From the NCBI GenBank assembly GCA_031553195.1, contig JAVBLV010000007.1, positions 1 through 36,275 on the forward strand: 36,275 nt of DNA. Direction: 5' to 3'. The translations under genes were made by a program, and so were the position numbers. The notes under the pieces are model-generated. The model ran no database searches. It was not told where the DNA came from and saw only the letters and a program-made list of their open reading frames with translations. Source of the DNA: JAVBLV01 sp031553195 (lineage in GTDB: Bacteria > Bacteroidota > Bacteroidia > Bacteroidales > P3). Below are positions 25,618-33,818 of the stretch, in pieces; position 1 is the first letter of the stretch, and each line of letters begins with the position of its first letter.

Positions 25618-25719
25618 TCTATTCGAATGACCACAAAATTCACAAGTACGCAAAGTTATTTATAAGAAGCATAAATATCCTTTCTGTGTACTTGTGGTCT
25701 TTAGTGGTTTTGGAATAGA
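25618..25719. repeat. Fold-back element (~102 bp)
   Basis: The two halves are imperfect reverse complements. The outer arms are TCTATTC (25618-25624) and GAATAGA (25713-25719). The middle arms pair ACCACAAAA...CACAAGTACGCAAAG with CTTTCTGTGTACTTGTGG...TAGTGGT. The centre ATTTAT-AAGAAGC-ATAAAT (25658-25676) closes the hairpin. The 'CACAAGTAC...GTACTTGTGG' style resembles intergenic hairpins scattered in many Bacteroidota genomes. It has no coding content and lies just downstream of the interrupted ORF. Confidence 0.7.
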
Positions 25720-25727
25720 CTTTATCC

Positions 25728-26036
25728 TTATTCCTTTTTAACATCCAAAAAATTCTCAAACTTTTCAATTTGTCCGGAGGTTGGCGATATTTCGCCGGTT
25801 AACGATAAAATACTACAAAACTCATTTTTCGAAGTGCCGAACATTTCGGATTGTGTGGCGGTAATCAACAAGCCAATCAAATCATCGCGCAAGCGGATGA
25901 CATTTTCCAATGAATTGGTAGGGCACAGTACAATTGCTCATTTTTTTATTCTACAGAAATCCAGTATTTTACAAATAACAAAACTGTTTTCTTCGCTTTT
26001 CGGCGCGACTGTGCATCGAATATTTTCATTTACCAT
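25728..26036 (-). pseudogene. Interrupted small ORF downstream of the polyprenyl synthase gene
   Basis: A minus-strand frame starts with ATG at 26036 (MVNENIRCTVAPKSEEN), runs 32 codons to an in-frame TGA at 25940-25938, and resumes in the same frame (AIVLCPTNSLENVIRLRDDL) to the TAA at 25728. The second half, about 66 codons, reads like a real helical protein (LITATQSEMFGTSKNEF, GQIEKFENFLDVKKE). It could be translated alone from a TTG at 25910. A nonsense mutation in a small gene of ~100 codons is the simplest reading. I do not recognise the family. It starts 32 nt after the polyprenyl synthase stop, so it would be the last gene of the rfbA-ispB unit. Confidence 0.4.
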
Positions 26037-26068
26037 CGCCCAAATGCCCCAATTTCACCGCTATTTCC

Positions 26069-27043
26069 TCAAAATTCCCTTCCTAATAAACCATCTGCAA
26101 ATTTTCGTATTTCTGTCTTTCGGACTTCTTCGATAGAAATTGTATTTAAATGTATTAAGGCTTCTTGATGATATAAGCGAATCTGTTTTAAAGTTTCGTC
26201 TTTAATATGCAATTGATGATAGATTTCTTTAATGGCGCGAATTTTTTCTGCAGAATCGAAATCTTTGCCTGAGAAGTACATTTCCAACGAATTTCTATCC
26301 TGTTCGTCGGCCATTTCCAATGCCTTTAAATATAAGAAGGTCTTCTTATTGTCCACAATATCGGTCCCTGTTTGTTTCCCTAGGGTTTCCGTATTTCCGA
26401 AAGAGTCTAAAAAGTCGTCTTGTAATTGAAACGCCATTCCCAATGCAATCCCGAAATCATAAATGTGAGAAACGTCGTTTTGCGAAGCGTTGGCTGCCAA
26501 GGCGCCAATACCTAATGAACAGGCAAGAAGAACAGCCGTTTTTAACCGGATCATTTCCAAGTACTCCGGAATACCGGTATTCGGCTTATTTTCGAAATTC
26601 ATATCATATTGCTGCCCTTCCATTATTTCCAAAGTAGTCTTCGTAAATAATTTTAATATTTCCAGAGTATTGCAGGATGCGTTTTCGATAAAATATTGGT
26701 ATGCCATTGCAAACATTGCGTCGCCCGAAAGAATGGCGGTATTCACGTTCCATTTTTTAAAAACAGTTGCTTTTCCCCTCCGTAAAGGAGAATTATCCAT
26801 AATATCGTCATGTAAGAGCGTAAAATTATGGAATATTTCTATTCCGATAGCAGAGTGCGATGCGTTGTCAATATCTCCGCCAAACATGTCGCATGAAAGT
26901 AAGGTTAACAATGGACGTATTCGTTTCCCTCCCTGTTGCATGGCATAGTCGATGGGATTGTATAATTCCTTGGGTTCGAAGGCATATTTTGTATTTTCAA
27001 AAATAAACCGGATTTTTTCTTGAATTTGCTCAAGTGTTTGCAT
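26069..27043 (-). CDS. Polyprenyl (trans-isoprenyl) diphosphate synthase
   Basis: 324 residues. It condenses isopentenyl diphosphate with an allylic diphosphate to make longer prenyl diphosphates for quinones, cell-wall lipid carriers or terpenoids. Both Asp-rich motifs are present: LLHDDIMDNSPLRRG (first) and FQLQDDFLDSFGN (second). GGKRIRPLLTLLSCDMFGG, also conserved, lies upstream. Product length (farnesyl, geranylgeranyl or octaprenyl) cannot be set by eye; the residues before the first motif (HNFTL) are bulky, which slightly favours a short-to-medium chain product. The gene starts 11 nt after rfbA on the same strand and is probably co-transcribed with it. Confidence 0.9.
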   Translation of the reverse strand: MQTLEQIQEKIRFIFENTKYAFEPKELYNPIDYAMQQGGKRIRPLLTLLSCDMFGGDIDNASHSAIGIEIFHNFTLLHDDIMDNSPLRRGKATVFKKWNVNTAILSGDAMFAMAYQYFIENASCNTLEILKLFTKTTLEIMEGQQYDMNFENKPNTGIPEYLEMIRLKTAVLLACSLGIGALAANASQNDVSHIYDFGIALGMAFQLQDDFLDSFGNTETLGKQTGTDIVDNKKTFLYLKALEMADEQDRNSLEMYFSGKDFDSAEKIRAIKEIYHQLHIKDETLKQIRLYHQEALIHLNTISIEEVRKTEIRKFADGLLGREF

Positions 27044-27054
27044 ATGACATAAAC

Positions 27055-27915
27055 CTATTTTATTAATTTCATTAGATAATCTCCATAACCGCTCTTTAAC
27101 AACGGTTGAGCTATTTCTTCCAATCGTGCAGCCGTAATAAATCCCATCCTATAAGCAACTTCTTCTATACACCCGATTTTTAAGCCTTGCCGAGATTCGA
27201 TTACTTCTACAAACTGGCTGGCTTGCAACAAACTCGTAAATGTGCCTGTATCCAACCAGGCAGTCCCTCTTCCTAACATACCGACTTTCAGTTTCTCTTT
27301 TCCCAAATAATATTTGTTTACATCGGTGATTTCATACTCCCCTCTCTGACTAGGCTTGATATTTTTTGCGACTTCTACAACCGAATTGTCATAAAAGTAA
27401 AGTCCGGGAACGGCAAAATTAGATTTCGGAATTTTGGGTTTTTCTTCTATTGAGATTGCTTTCATTTCTCTGTTAAATTCCACAACTCCATATCTTTCCG
27501 GATCCGAAACGTGATATGCAAAAACAATGCCTCCGTTGGGTTTATTATTTTCAATTAATAATTTCCCTAAGCCCGAACCATAAAAAATGTTATCGCCCAG
27601 AATGAGAGCGACGCTACTATTTTTAATGAAATTCTCTCCAATAACAAATGCTTGCGCCAAACCATTAGGGTGATGTTGTACTGCATACTCGAATCGACAA
27701 CCTAGCTGGCTTCCGTCGCCCAACAGTCTTTCGAAATTAGGTAAATCGGTTGGAGTAGAGATAATTAATATTTCCCGGATTCCCGTCATCATTAGCGTTG
27801 TCAGGGGATAATAAATCATGGGTTTGTCATAAATAGGCATAAGCTGTTTGCTTACCGCCAGCGTAAGGGGATGCAAACGCGTACCGGCGCCGCCCGCTAA
27901 AATAATTCCTTTCAT
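27055..27915 (-). CDS. rfbA: Glucose-1-phosphate thymidylyltransferase
   Basis: 286 residues. RfbA makes dTDP-glucose from dTTP and glucose 1-phosphate, the first step towards dTDP-rhamnose and related sugars of surface polysaccharides. The nucleotide-binding loop KGIILAGGAGTRLHPLT, SKQLMPIYDKPMIYYPL, the DGSQLGCRFEYAVQ segment, LILGDNIFYGSGL and the sugar-site SIEEKPKIPKSNFAVPGLYFYD are all intact. The C-terminus (GYGDYLMKLIK) is complete. No rfbB, rfbC or rfbD is adjacent, so the rest of the pathway is elsewhere. It is followed closely by the polyprenyl synthase gene. Upstream lies a 510-nt gap that contains no gene. Confidence 0.95.
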   Translation of the reverse strand: MKGIILAGGAGTRLHPLTLAVSKQLMPIYDKPMIYYPLTTLMMTGIREILIISTPTDLPNFERLLGDGSQLGCRFEYAVQHHPNGLAQAFVIGENFIKNSSVALILGDNIFYGSGLGKLLIENNKPNGGIVFAYHVSDPERYGVVEFNREMKAISIEEKPKIPKSNFAVPGLYFYDNSVVEVAKNIKPSQRGEYEITDVNKYYLGKEKLKVGMLGRGTAWLDTGTFTSLLQASQFVEVIESRQGLKIGCIEEVAYRMGFITAARLEEIAQPLLKSGYGDYLMKLIK

Positions 27916-28425
27916 GGGTTTAAAATTTATAGGCTCCTCTAAATCTCCCGCCCCTTTTTAATTCTCCCCCCCCCCTCAAGGGGGGGGATTAATCGGATTT
28001 TCTTATTTATTTGGGAGACTTGGCTAACGACAACTGTGTTAATTACCATCTTGGCGTACTGAGAAGCTCATGATTATTTCTTTTGTTTATTTTTTGATTT
28101 CTGTATTTCGATCAGACTTTATTAATTGAGAATGAAAAACTGAAAGTTGAAAGTGTTTAATCTTGTTGAATTATTGAATAAGGCTTATGGTTTAACGTTT
28201 ATAAAGCTAAATCTTTACTTTCATTACTAATTCCTCATTACTAGCTACTAATTGTTAAATCTCATTTCTCCTTCTAACTTTAGAATTTTTTAAACATTAC
28301 AAATGTTCAATCTCAAAATTTACCATTCCCTTGATATTCAATCTCAAATTTCCATTAAATAAAACTGTTGCCTGATGGCTATTTCATATTCCTGCGGTTT
28401 TAATAAGTAAAATGATATCACAATA
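27916..28425. other. Gap rfbA-tamL: C/G-run hairpin and AT-rich DNA, no gene
   Basis: No convincing ORF. Apart from the hairpin at 27966-27987 it is very AT-rich and contains short echoes such as TTACTAATTCCTCATTACTAGCTACTAATT-like repeats around 28220-28255. Both flanking genes are on the minus strand: tamL ends at 28426 and rfbA begins at 27915, so the rfbA promoter should be here. I see no strong match. Confidence 0.4.
27966..27987. repeat. Homopolymer hairpin (ten C, TCAA, eight G)
   Basis: A run of ten Cs (27966-27975) and a run of eight Gs (27980-27987) are separated by TCAA. The hairpin is extremely GC-rich in otherwise AT-rich DNA. Nearby CTCCCGCCCC (27945-27954) suggests an older copy of the same motif. 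Similar C-run/G-run fold-backs recur in intergenic DNA of several bacterial phyla. Confidence 0.75.
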
Positions 28426-30813
28426 TTAGAACGGATATCCGATTCCAAAATTAATAACAATATCGCTAAATTGGAAATTTTTAATTCTCCATCTTTCCCC
28501 ATCATCCTGAGACGGATCTCTGAGAGGGACGCCTAAATCGAATCTGAATATGGCAAATGTTATATTCAATCGAAGACCAATTCCGCCTCCAACTCCTAAT
28601 TCTTTATAAAATCTGTTGATAGCAAATTCTCCTCCCGGAAATTCTTCCGATTTTCTCTGTAGCCATATATTTCCTATATCTACAAATGCAGCCCCCTCTA
28701 AAATACTATATATGGGGAAACGTTGCTCAATATTTATACAAAGAGAATAGTCGCCTGTACGGTCAAAAAGGGTATTGCTTTTGTTTTGAAATGATCCGGG
28801 ACCTAAGGTACGTATATCCCATGCTCTTACGCCGGTTGGGCCGCCGCCGAAAAAACTTTTTTCATAAGGCATCGACAAAGAATTGCCATATGAGAATCCG
28901 GTTCCGAAATAACCTCTGAGAACAAATACAAAAGATTTGGAGAAATAAAAATAATGCTTCAGGTCTAAATCCATGCGAATATATTGAGAATAGGGAATCC
29001 CCATCTTCTCATAAATTCCGTTGCTTCCAACGGATTTCCCACTGATTTTATCAATGGCATAGAATAAATTTCCCGCCGATTCAAACCCTATGGAGAATGC
29101 CGTAAAGTCTTTATGTTTGCCTATTTCTTGCGTAGTGAACGTAATCCCGTAGTGAGCGTCCATTATTAAATGATCCGTATATTGATACTGTATGGCTCTA
29201 TCCGTTAAATTATTAATTGAGTCCTGAAAAACGGAATCTTTTATGAAGATCTTTACGCCGTTAAATTCGAAGGGAAAAAGAGAATGGTCGATTTTGGAAG
29301 AACCTCTCCACTTGTATCCGAAACCGACATTAGGGATAGAACGTTCGTAATATGACCTGTATTGATAATTGTATCCGGCATTGACGCTTGTTTTAGGACG
29401 GAGCGAACGAGACAAAAAGTCGCTTTTAACAGGGAATAAAAATTTAGGAAAATCCAAGCTCGCATTAATCCCCGTTTCAAATGTGCTGAAGTATGACAGG
29501 AAATTACTCGTCTCCATTGTCGTCAAGTTTTTAGGCAATTGAACGAATAAACGATATTTTACATTCAGGATTTCTGCGTTTCCGAATAAATTTTTATTTT
29601 TGTATCCTAAGGTCCATTCAAACCCAAGATTCCCATCGTTATTATCGGCATTCGTGGCCGCCGTATTAGTTAAGTCGAAAGAGGTAGATGCGCTGTTTCT
29701 TTTGGACTCTACCAATCTGATCCATGCATTCAACGTTGGCGTCGAATCCTGTTTGGGAAGATTGACGGTGTAGAAAATATCTAAATACTTAAAATTGCCT
29801 AAACTGGACAAGCTGTTATAGGTGCGTTCCCCACTAGTAAGATTATAACGGCTATTCTCTGAAATGAATATATTTCGCGCTATTGTTTTAGGGTTGATTT
29901 TCATTTTTCCATCGTGAAGAAAAGTATAGCTCCGGAAAGTAGTGTCTCTTCTCCGCGGCAAATTTACAATAGTCGTGTCGAATTTTGCAGAGTCATGAAC
30001 TACCGCTGAATTGGGAATAATATATACGTTTTTGATTCTGTATTGTTGATGCGTTTCGCGTATGGTCGAATCTGTTTTGGATATTTGCGGATTTAAAACC
30101 TTCAATTTAACGTTAAGTTCATAATTATTCAGATTAGTGTCTATCTCAAAAACAATATTTTCTTTATTAAATCCATAATACCCCTGGTTTTGCAACATTA
30201 TACCGATATTATCCCTGTCGCGAGAAAAGTTTTTTAAATCATAATAGTCGCCGGGTTTTAAAGAAGAGGCTGTTTTCCAACTATCTATGTAACGTTGAAT
30301 AATTGTGTCTTCCGCCGTGTAAACAATTTCTCTTATACGATATGCGTGACTTGGATATATTTTGTAAATGATGGTTGCCTTCTTTTTTTTATATTTAGGA
30401 ACCACTTCGACAGTGGAAGTAAAAGAACCTTTATCCGCCAGGTATTGCCGCATTTTTTCCGAGGACTGAAACGCTAAATCCCTGTCATATATTACAGGCT
30501 CTTGACCTATTTTACGGAAGAGTTTACTTATCCAACTCGTATCGGGTTTAGGACGCGAAAAGCAGTAAATACGCATTCCGAGTTTAACCGCGCCAAATAA
30601 ACGGGTATTAGGTTCCTGGGTAATTAACGATTTTATTTCCGATTTATCGAACTTGGCAACTTTGTTGGTATCAATTACTTCGACTTTATTTTTTTGCAAC
30701 AGGTATGAACCTGCCGGAATATGTTTGTTAACTCCGCATCCTGTCAGAAAAAGGAAGAGTAAACTCCATAATAAAAATCGAAATTTTATTATTTTACGAA
30801 GTAATTCGCTCAC
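28426..30813 (-). CDS. tamL: BamA/TamA-family outer-membrane lipoprotein (TamL-like)
   Basis: 795 residues. The N-terminus is a lipoprotein signal: a hydrophobic stretch and lipobox LTGC with Cys26. POTRA-like repeats occupy roughly residues 30-350 (IREIVYTAEDTIIQRYIDS, IKNVYIIPNSAVVHDS). The last ~400 residues are an Omp85 beta-barrel with the loop-6 signature GGGPTGVRAWDIRTLGPGSF, and the chain ends FGIGYPF, with a terminal aromatic as in outer-membrane barrels. Bacteroidota carry such lipidated TamA relatives (TamL), thought to act with TamB in envelope assembly. TamB is not in the window. The start overlaps the waaA stop by 4 nt (ATGA), so the two genes are coupled. Confidence 0.88.
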   Translation of the reverse strand: MSELLRKIIKFRFLLWSLLFLFLTGCGVNKHIPAGSYLLQKNKVEVIDTNKVAKFDKSEIKSLITQEPNTRLFGAVKLGMRIYCFSRPKPDTSWISKLFRKIGQEPVIYDRDLAFQSSEKMRQYLADKGSFTSTVEVVPKYKKKKATIIYKIYPSHAYRIREIVYTAEDTIIQRYIDSWKTASSLKPGDYYDLKNFSRDRDNIGIMLQNQGYYGFNKENIVFEIDTNLNNYELNVKLKVLNPQISKTDSTIRETHQQYRIKNVYIIPNSAVVHDSAKFDTTIVNLPRRRDTTFRSYTFLHDGKMKINPKTIARNIFISENSRYNLTSGERTYNSLSSLGNFKYLDIFYTVNLPKQDSTPTLNAWIRLVESKRNSASTSFDLTNTAATNADNNDGNLGFEWTLGYKNKNLFGNAEILNVKYRLFVQLPKNLTTMETSNFLSYFSTFETGINASLDFPKFLFPVKSDFLSRSLRPKTSVNAGYNYQYRSYYERSIPNVGFGYKWRGSSKIDHSLFPFEFNGVKIFIKDSVFQDSINNLTDRAIQYQYTDHLIMDAHYGITFTTQEIGKHKDFTAFSIGFESAGNLFYAIDKISGKSVGSNGIYEKMGIPYSQYIRMDLDLKHYFYFSKSFVFVLRGYFGTGFSYGNSLSMPYEKSFFGGGPTGVRAWDIRTLGPGSFQNKSNTLFDRTGDYSLCINIEQRFPIYSILEGAAFVDIGNIWLQRKSEEFPGGEFAINRFYKELGVGGGIGLRLNITFAIFRFDLGVPLRDPSQDDGERWRIKNFQFSDIVINFGIGYPF

Positions 30814-32060
30814 GTTATTGATATCCTATTGTCAATTTTCAATATACTCATAATTTTATTGGTGGCTCCTGATTTTTGAGCGACATAGCTTTTGCAAAGT
30901 TCGCTTGTTTTTCGATACAAATCTTGATTCTCCAATAATAATTTTATTTGAAGATAAAGCATTTTTTCATTTTCTACACAAAATCCGCCTTTCAAATTAA
31001 TTAAATCGACAGCTTCCTGAAATTTTTTGTAATTAGGGCCAAAACAAACGGGAACTCCAAATACGGCGGCTTCCAGAATATTATGGATTCCTTTGCCGAA
31101 TCCGCCGCCAATAAATGCCAAGGAGGCGTATGCATATAAGTTGGAAAGCATTCCGATAGAATCTATAATTAATACTTCGTAAGAAGAGATATCCCTTCCG
31201 TTAATTTCGGAGTAGCAAACACTATTTCGCGGAAACAACGCCTTTAAAAATGAAATATGAGCAGCGTTTATTTCATGAGGAGCAAAAATAATTTTGTAAT
31301 TTCCGGATTGTTTTTGGAAACAGTTTTTTATTATTATTTCGTCTTCCTTCCAACTGCTTCCAGCCAGCAAAACAGGTTTATCGTCTTTAAAATTTTCAAT
31401 AACAGGTATTTTTTGCGCATTTTCGGCTATAAACGATACCCTGTCAAAACGCGTGTCTCCGGTTAAATAAACATTTGTAATGCCTATTGATCGAAGCAGA
31501 TTGCACGATGTCTGATTTTGAACAAAAAAACAAGAAAATGCCGCCAACTGTTTTCTGAACCAGGTCCCATAGGGCTTAAAGAAATGTTGTTGCGGACGAA
31601 ATATGGCAGAAATAATATAAGTTGGAATTTTTCTGTTTTTCAATTCGTTCAACAAATTAAACCAGAATTCGTATTTGATAAAAAAGGCATATTTCGGATT
31701 AATGATTTCGACAAATCTTCGCGCATTCCCGTGCGTATCTAAAGGAAGGTAAAAGATATAATCAGCGGATGTATAATTTTTCCGGATTTCGAAACCGGAG
31801 GGGGAGAAAAACGTCAATAAGATTTTATATTGCGGATATTGCTTCCTGAAAGCTTCTATTACCGTTCTTCCTTGTTCGAACTCGCCCAGCGAAGCGGCAT
31901 GAAACCATACAATTTCATCATCTTTATTTATACAGTCCGAGAGGCGTTTAAATAAATTTTTTCTTCCGTTTATCCATAACCGGGCTTTTTTATGAAAATA
32001 GCTTGAAACGAATATTCCAATTCCATAAAAATAGACTGTAAATGTGTATAAAAAACGCAT
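30810..32060 (-). CDS. waaA: 3-deoxy-D-manno-octulosonic acid (Kdo) transferase
   Basis: 416 residues. WaaA (KdtA) transfers Kdo from CMP-Kdo to lipid IVA at the inner membrane, the first sugar step of LPS core synthesis. It has an N-terminal membrane anchor (LYTFTVYFYGIGIFVSS). The acceptor-side domain includes VWFHAASLGEFEQGR with the catalytic Glu, and KYEFWFNLLNEL. The C-terminal GT-B domain has LLAGSSWKEDE, KIIFAPHEINAAH and AFIGGGFGKGIHNILEAAVFGVPVCFGP, the CMP-Kdo site. It is a normal length. It overlaps tamL and is preceded by a barrel-like exported protein gene on the same strand, so LPS and outer-membrane protein assembly genes are linked here. Confidence 0.95.
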   Translation of the reverse strand: MRFLYTFTVYFYGIGIFVSSYFHKKARLWINGRKNLFKRLSDCINKDDEIVWFHAASLGEFEQGRTVIEAFRKQYPQYKILLTFFSPSGFEIRKNYTSADYIFYLPLDTHGNARRFVEIINPKYAFFIKYEFWFNLLNELKNRKIPTYIISAIFRPQQHFFKPYGTWFRKQLAAFSCFFVQNQTSCNLLRSIGITNVYLTGDTRFDRVSFIAENAQKIPVIENFKDDKPVLLAGSSWKEDEIIIKNCFQKQSGNYKIIFAPHEINAAHISFLKALFPRNSVCYSEINGRDISSYEVLIIDSIGMLSNLYAYASLAFIGGGFGKGIHNILEAAVFGVPVCFGPNYKKFQEAVDLINLKGGFCVENEKMLYLQIKLLLENQDLYRKTSELCKSYVAQKSGATNKIMSILKIDNRISIT

Positions 32061-32124
32061 TAATAAAGAGGGTTAATGTATTGCTGTAACAAAGATCCCG
32101 ATGAGAAAGTTCATCAAAGTTGAA

Positions 32125-32934
32125 TTAATAATAATAAAATTCAGTTGCTTTGCGAGATTTCAGCGGAAACATCCACACGCCCTTTATTGCATACATCCCT
32201 TCGAAATAAGTATTGTTGTCGGGCCCTTTCAAATAGAAGATATAATCGCGGGTATATTTCATCCATGCTTGCGTAATTTCGAACCCTACATAGAAGTTAA
32301 AGAACTGGCTGTTATTTCCCATAAACATATAACCAATGAATTCGCTTAATTGAAATCCTCTCATTTGCCCGTCGTAACCTCTTGCGTAATCGCCTTCCAA
32401 TAGGGGAACGGTCCCCGTTTCTTTAACTCCGATATTAAAAATGGTTTGGTTTTGTAGGAATCCGCCTCCTATTGTAAAAAACAATCCCGAGTTAGGATTT
32501 TTTTTTGAAAAAGGAATCAATTTTCCTGCCTTTGCAGTTATTGAGAATCCCCGGTTATAGGCCGAGACTTCTGCATCCAAACCTCCTGTCCCAGTTATAA
32601 AACCTTGTTGGTTCATAATATCCTTTAGTATCTCATCTCGCAATTTATCAGATTTTACATTGCCGCTTCCAAACAAGAAATTACCATCTAATCCCCAGAT
32701 CCAATTCTGACTTGTTTTATACATTCCCGATATACCCGCGGATAAGAAAGAGGTATAAGTTTCCGCCATATGACCGCCGGGAAATACCCATGCAAAAGAG
32801 ACTCCAATTAACGGGGCGGCAAAAGGTTCTTCGGGTTCTTGATTTTTAGGTTGGTCTTGCGAAAAGACGGTAGAGGCCGATAACGCGAATATAACAAATA
32901 ACAATAGAAGAACTACGGGATGTCTTTTTTTCAT
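32125..32934 (-). CDS. Exported beta-barrel-like protein of unknown function
   Basis: 269 residues. A signal peptide (residues 1-25, Lys-Arg then a Leu/Val-rich core, cleavage near TVFSQ) is followed by a Pro/Glu-rich spacer and a chain of amphipathic strands with many aromatic residues (GVSFAWVFPGGHMAETY, FFNFYVGFEITQAWM). The C-terminus FPLKSRKATEFYYY is strongly aromatic, as expected for an outer-membrane barrel. I cannot name a family. It sits 64 nt upstream of waaA on the same strand, with a fair promoter in front, so it may be part of the waaA-tamL transcript. A structural or assembly role at the outer membrane is inference from context. Confidence 0.75.
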   Translation of the reverse strand: MKKRHPVVLLLLFVIFALSASTVFSQDQPKNQEPEEPFAAPLIGVSFAWVFPGGHMAETYTSFLSAGISGMYKTSQNWIWGLDGNFLFGSGNVKSDKLRDEILKDIMNQQGFITGTGGLDAEVSAYNRGFSITAKAGKLIPFSKKNPNSGLFFTIGGGFLQNQTIFNIGVKETGTVPLLEGDYARGYDGQMRGFQLSEFIGYMFMGNNSQFFNFYVGFEITQAWMKYTRDYIFYLKGPDNNTYFEGMYAIKGVWMFPLKSRKATEFYYY

Positions 32935-32979
32935 TTTTAAACAGCTTGTATTAGAAGAAAATTAGGCGTTCAATTCTGC

Positions 32980-33010
32980 TAAACCTACCGATTTTTATAG
33001 AGTCGGCAAA
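32980..33010 (-). promoter_or_regulatory. Promoter of the exported barrel-like protein
   Basis: On the minus strand TTTG (33010-33007), a 19-nt spacer and TAGGTTTA (32987-32980) fit the Bacteroidota promoter with one mismatch in the -7 box. The ATG is ~45 nt downstream. Confidence 0.5.
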
Positions 33011-33104
33011 TTTGTTTTTAACAAAACGTCATTTAAATATAGATGTTGTTCTCAAAAGTGGTTTCATGGAAAAATAATCAACAAAAATATTTGTCCATTA
33101 CTAA

Positions 33105-33266
33105 GGGGTTGTTTAAAATTTTTTCCAGGAAGTATTTTGAGTCTAAAAATGCTCTTTTTTTGTCGGAGTTTTTACCGAATAGCGCTACTATTCTTGAAAA
33201 ACCCCGTCTGCAAATTCGCTATTCTTATTTTCTCAAAATCTTTTCCATAAAAATTCAGACAACCTC
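33105..33266. mobile_element. MITE-like fold-back element, copy 1
   Basis: About 162 bp. The ends are inverted: GGGGTTGTTTAAAATTTTT at the left matches the reverse complement of the right end (ATAAAAATTCAGACAACC) with a few mismatches, and pairing resumes inward at TATTTTGAG/CTCAAAAT. The centre (33168-33202, GTTTTTACCGAATAG against CTATTCTTGAAAAAC) forms a further stem. The element is flanked by CTAA on both sides (33101-33104 and 33266-33269). A diverged second copy in the same orientation lies at 34797-34955. It has no transposase, so it would depend on another element. Confidence 0.7.
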
Positions 33267-33296
33267 TAACAACGCAATCTGATAAATGTCATTATG

Positions 33297-33325
33297 CTAA
33301 AAAAGTCCCTATTTAAGGGACTTTC
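33297..33325 (-). terminator. Intrinsic terminator of the rpsF-rpsR-rplI operon
   Basis: Read on the minus strand, AAAGTCCCT (33324-33316) pairs with AGGGACTTT (33310-33302) around a 5-nt loop, followed by a run of Ts ending near 33299. It lies 29 nt after the rplI stop codon and is a textbook hairpin plus U-tract. Confidence 0.85.
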
Positions 33326-33353
33326 TAGATCAAAAAAGAAGCGTATTCTATTA

Positions 33354-33803
33354 TTATTCGGCAAAGACTTCAAACTCGATTTCTGCTTTGATATCTTTGT
33401 GAATATTTACTGTTGCTTTATATTCTCCTGCTTCTTTAACTTTGGCGCTGTCTATTACAATCTTCTTACGATCTACGTCGTAATTAAATTGACTTTTAAG
33501 CGCTTCTGCTATTTGAATATTGTTAACAGATCCGAATACATGTCCGTTGGCTCCTATTTTAGCGCCGATTCTTAATTTTACGCCTTTCAAGGCTTCGGCA
33601 AGCGTTTGCGCTTCTTTACGGATTTTTTCTTCTTTAAACGTATGTTGACGCATATTTTCCGCATGCATTTTCTTGTTCGAAGGGGTTGCCATAATAGCAT
33701 AGCCTTGCGGAAGAAGAAAATTATTAGCGTAACCGTCTTTTACTTTTACTATATCGTCTTTGTATCCCAAATTGGACACGTCTTGTTTCAAAATAATTTC
33801 CAT
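33354..33803 (-). CDS. rplI: 50S ribosomal protein bL9
   Basis: 149 residues, the usual length. bL9 binds 23S rRNA and helps keep the reading frame. The N-terminal domain signature MEIILKQDVSNLGYKDDIVKVKDGYANNFLLP is diagnostic; the key parts are LGYKDDIVKVKDGYANNFL and PQGYAIMATPSN. A long connecting helix (KEEKIRKEAQTLAEALKG) leads to the C-terminal domain (KIGANGHVFGSVNNIQIAEA). It is the last gene of the rpsF-rpsR-rplI operon, 15 nt after rpsR, and is closed by the intrinsic terminator. The element copy 1 lies beyond that terminator. Confidence 0.97.
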   Translation of the reverse strand: MEIILKQDVSNLGYKDDIVKVKDGYANNFLLPQGYAIMATPSNKKMHAENMRQHTFKEEKIRKEAQTLAEALKGVKLRIGAKIGANGHVFGSVNNIQIAEALKSQFNYDVDRKKIVIDSAKVKEAGEYKATVNIHKDIKAEIEFEVFAE

Positions 33804-33818
33804 TTTCTTTATCCTCCT

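Larger units (their letters stand above)
32935..33353. other. Gap rplI to exported-protein gene: promoter, MITE copy, terminator
   Basis: No gene here. The gap holds the promoter of the exported protein (32980-33010), the first copy of the fold-back element (33105-33266) and the terminator of the ribosomal operon (33297-33325), each listed separately. The ORF at 33043-33282 only crosses the repeat and is not a gene. Confidence 0.7.

Noticed and set aside
25938..25940. In-frame TGA as a selenocysteine codon
   Set aside because: No SECIS-like hairpin was recognised next to it and the flanking residues (RIKK and AIVLC) do not suggest a selenoprotein; a nonsense mutation or separate start is simpler.
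33043..33282. 79-codon plus-strand ORF
   Set aside because: It only crosses the fold-back element copy 1; the reading is a by-product of the repeat and is not preserved in copy 2.
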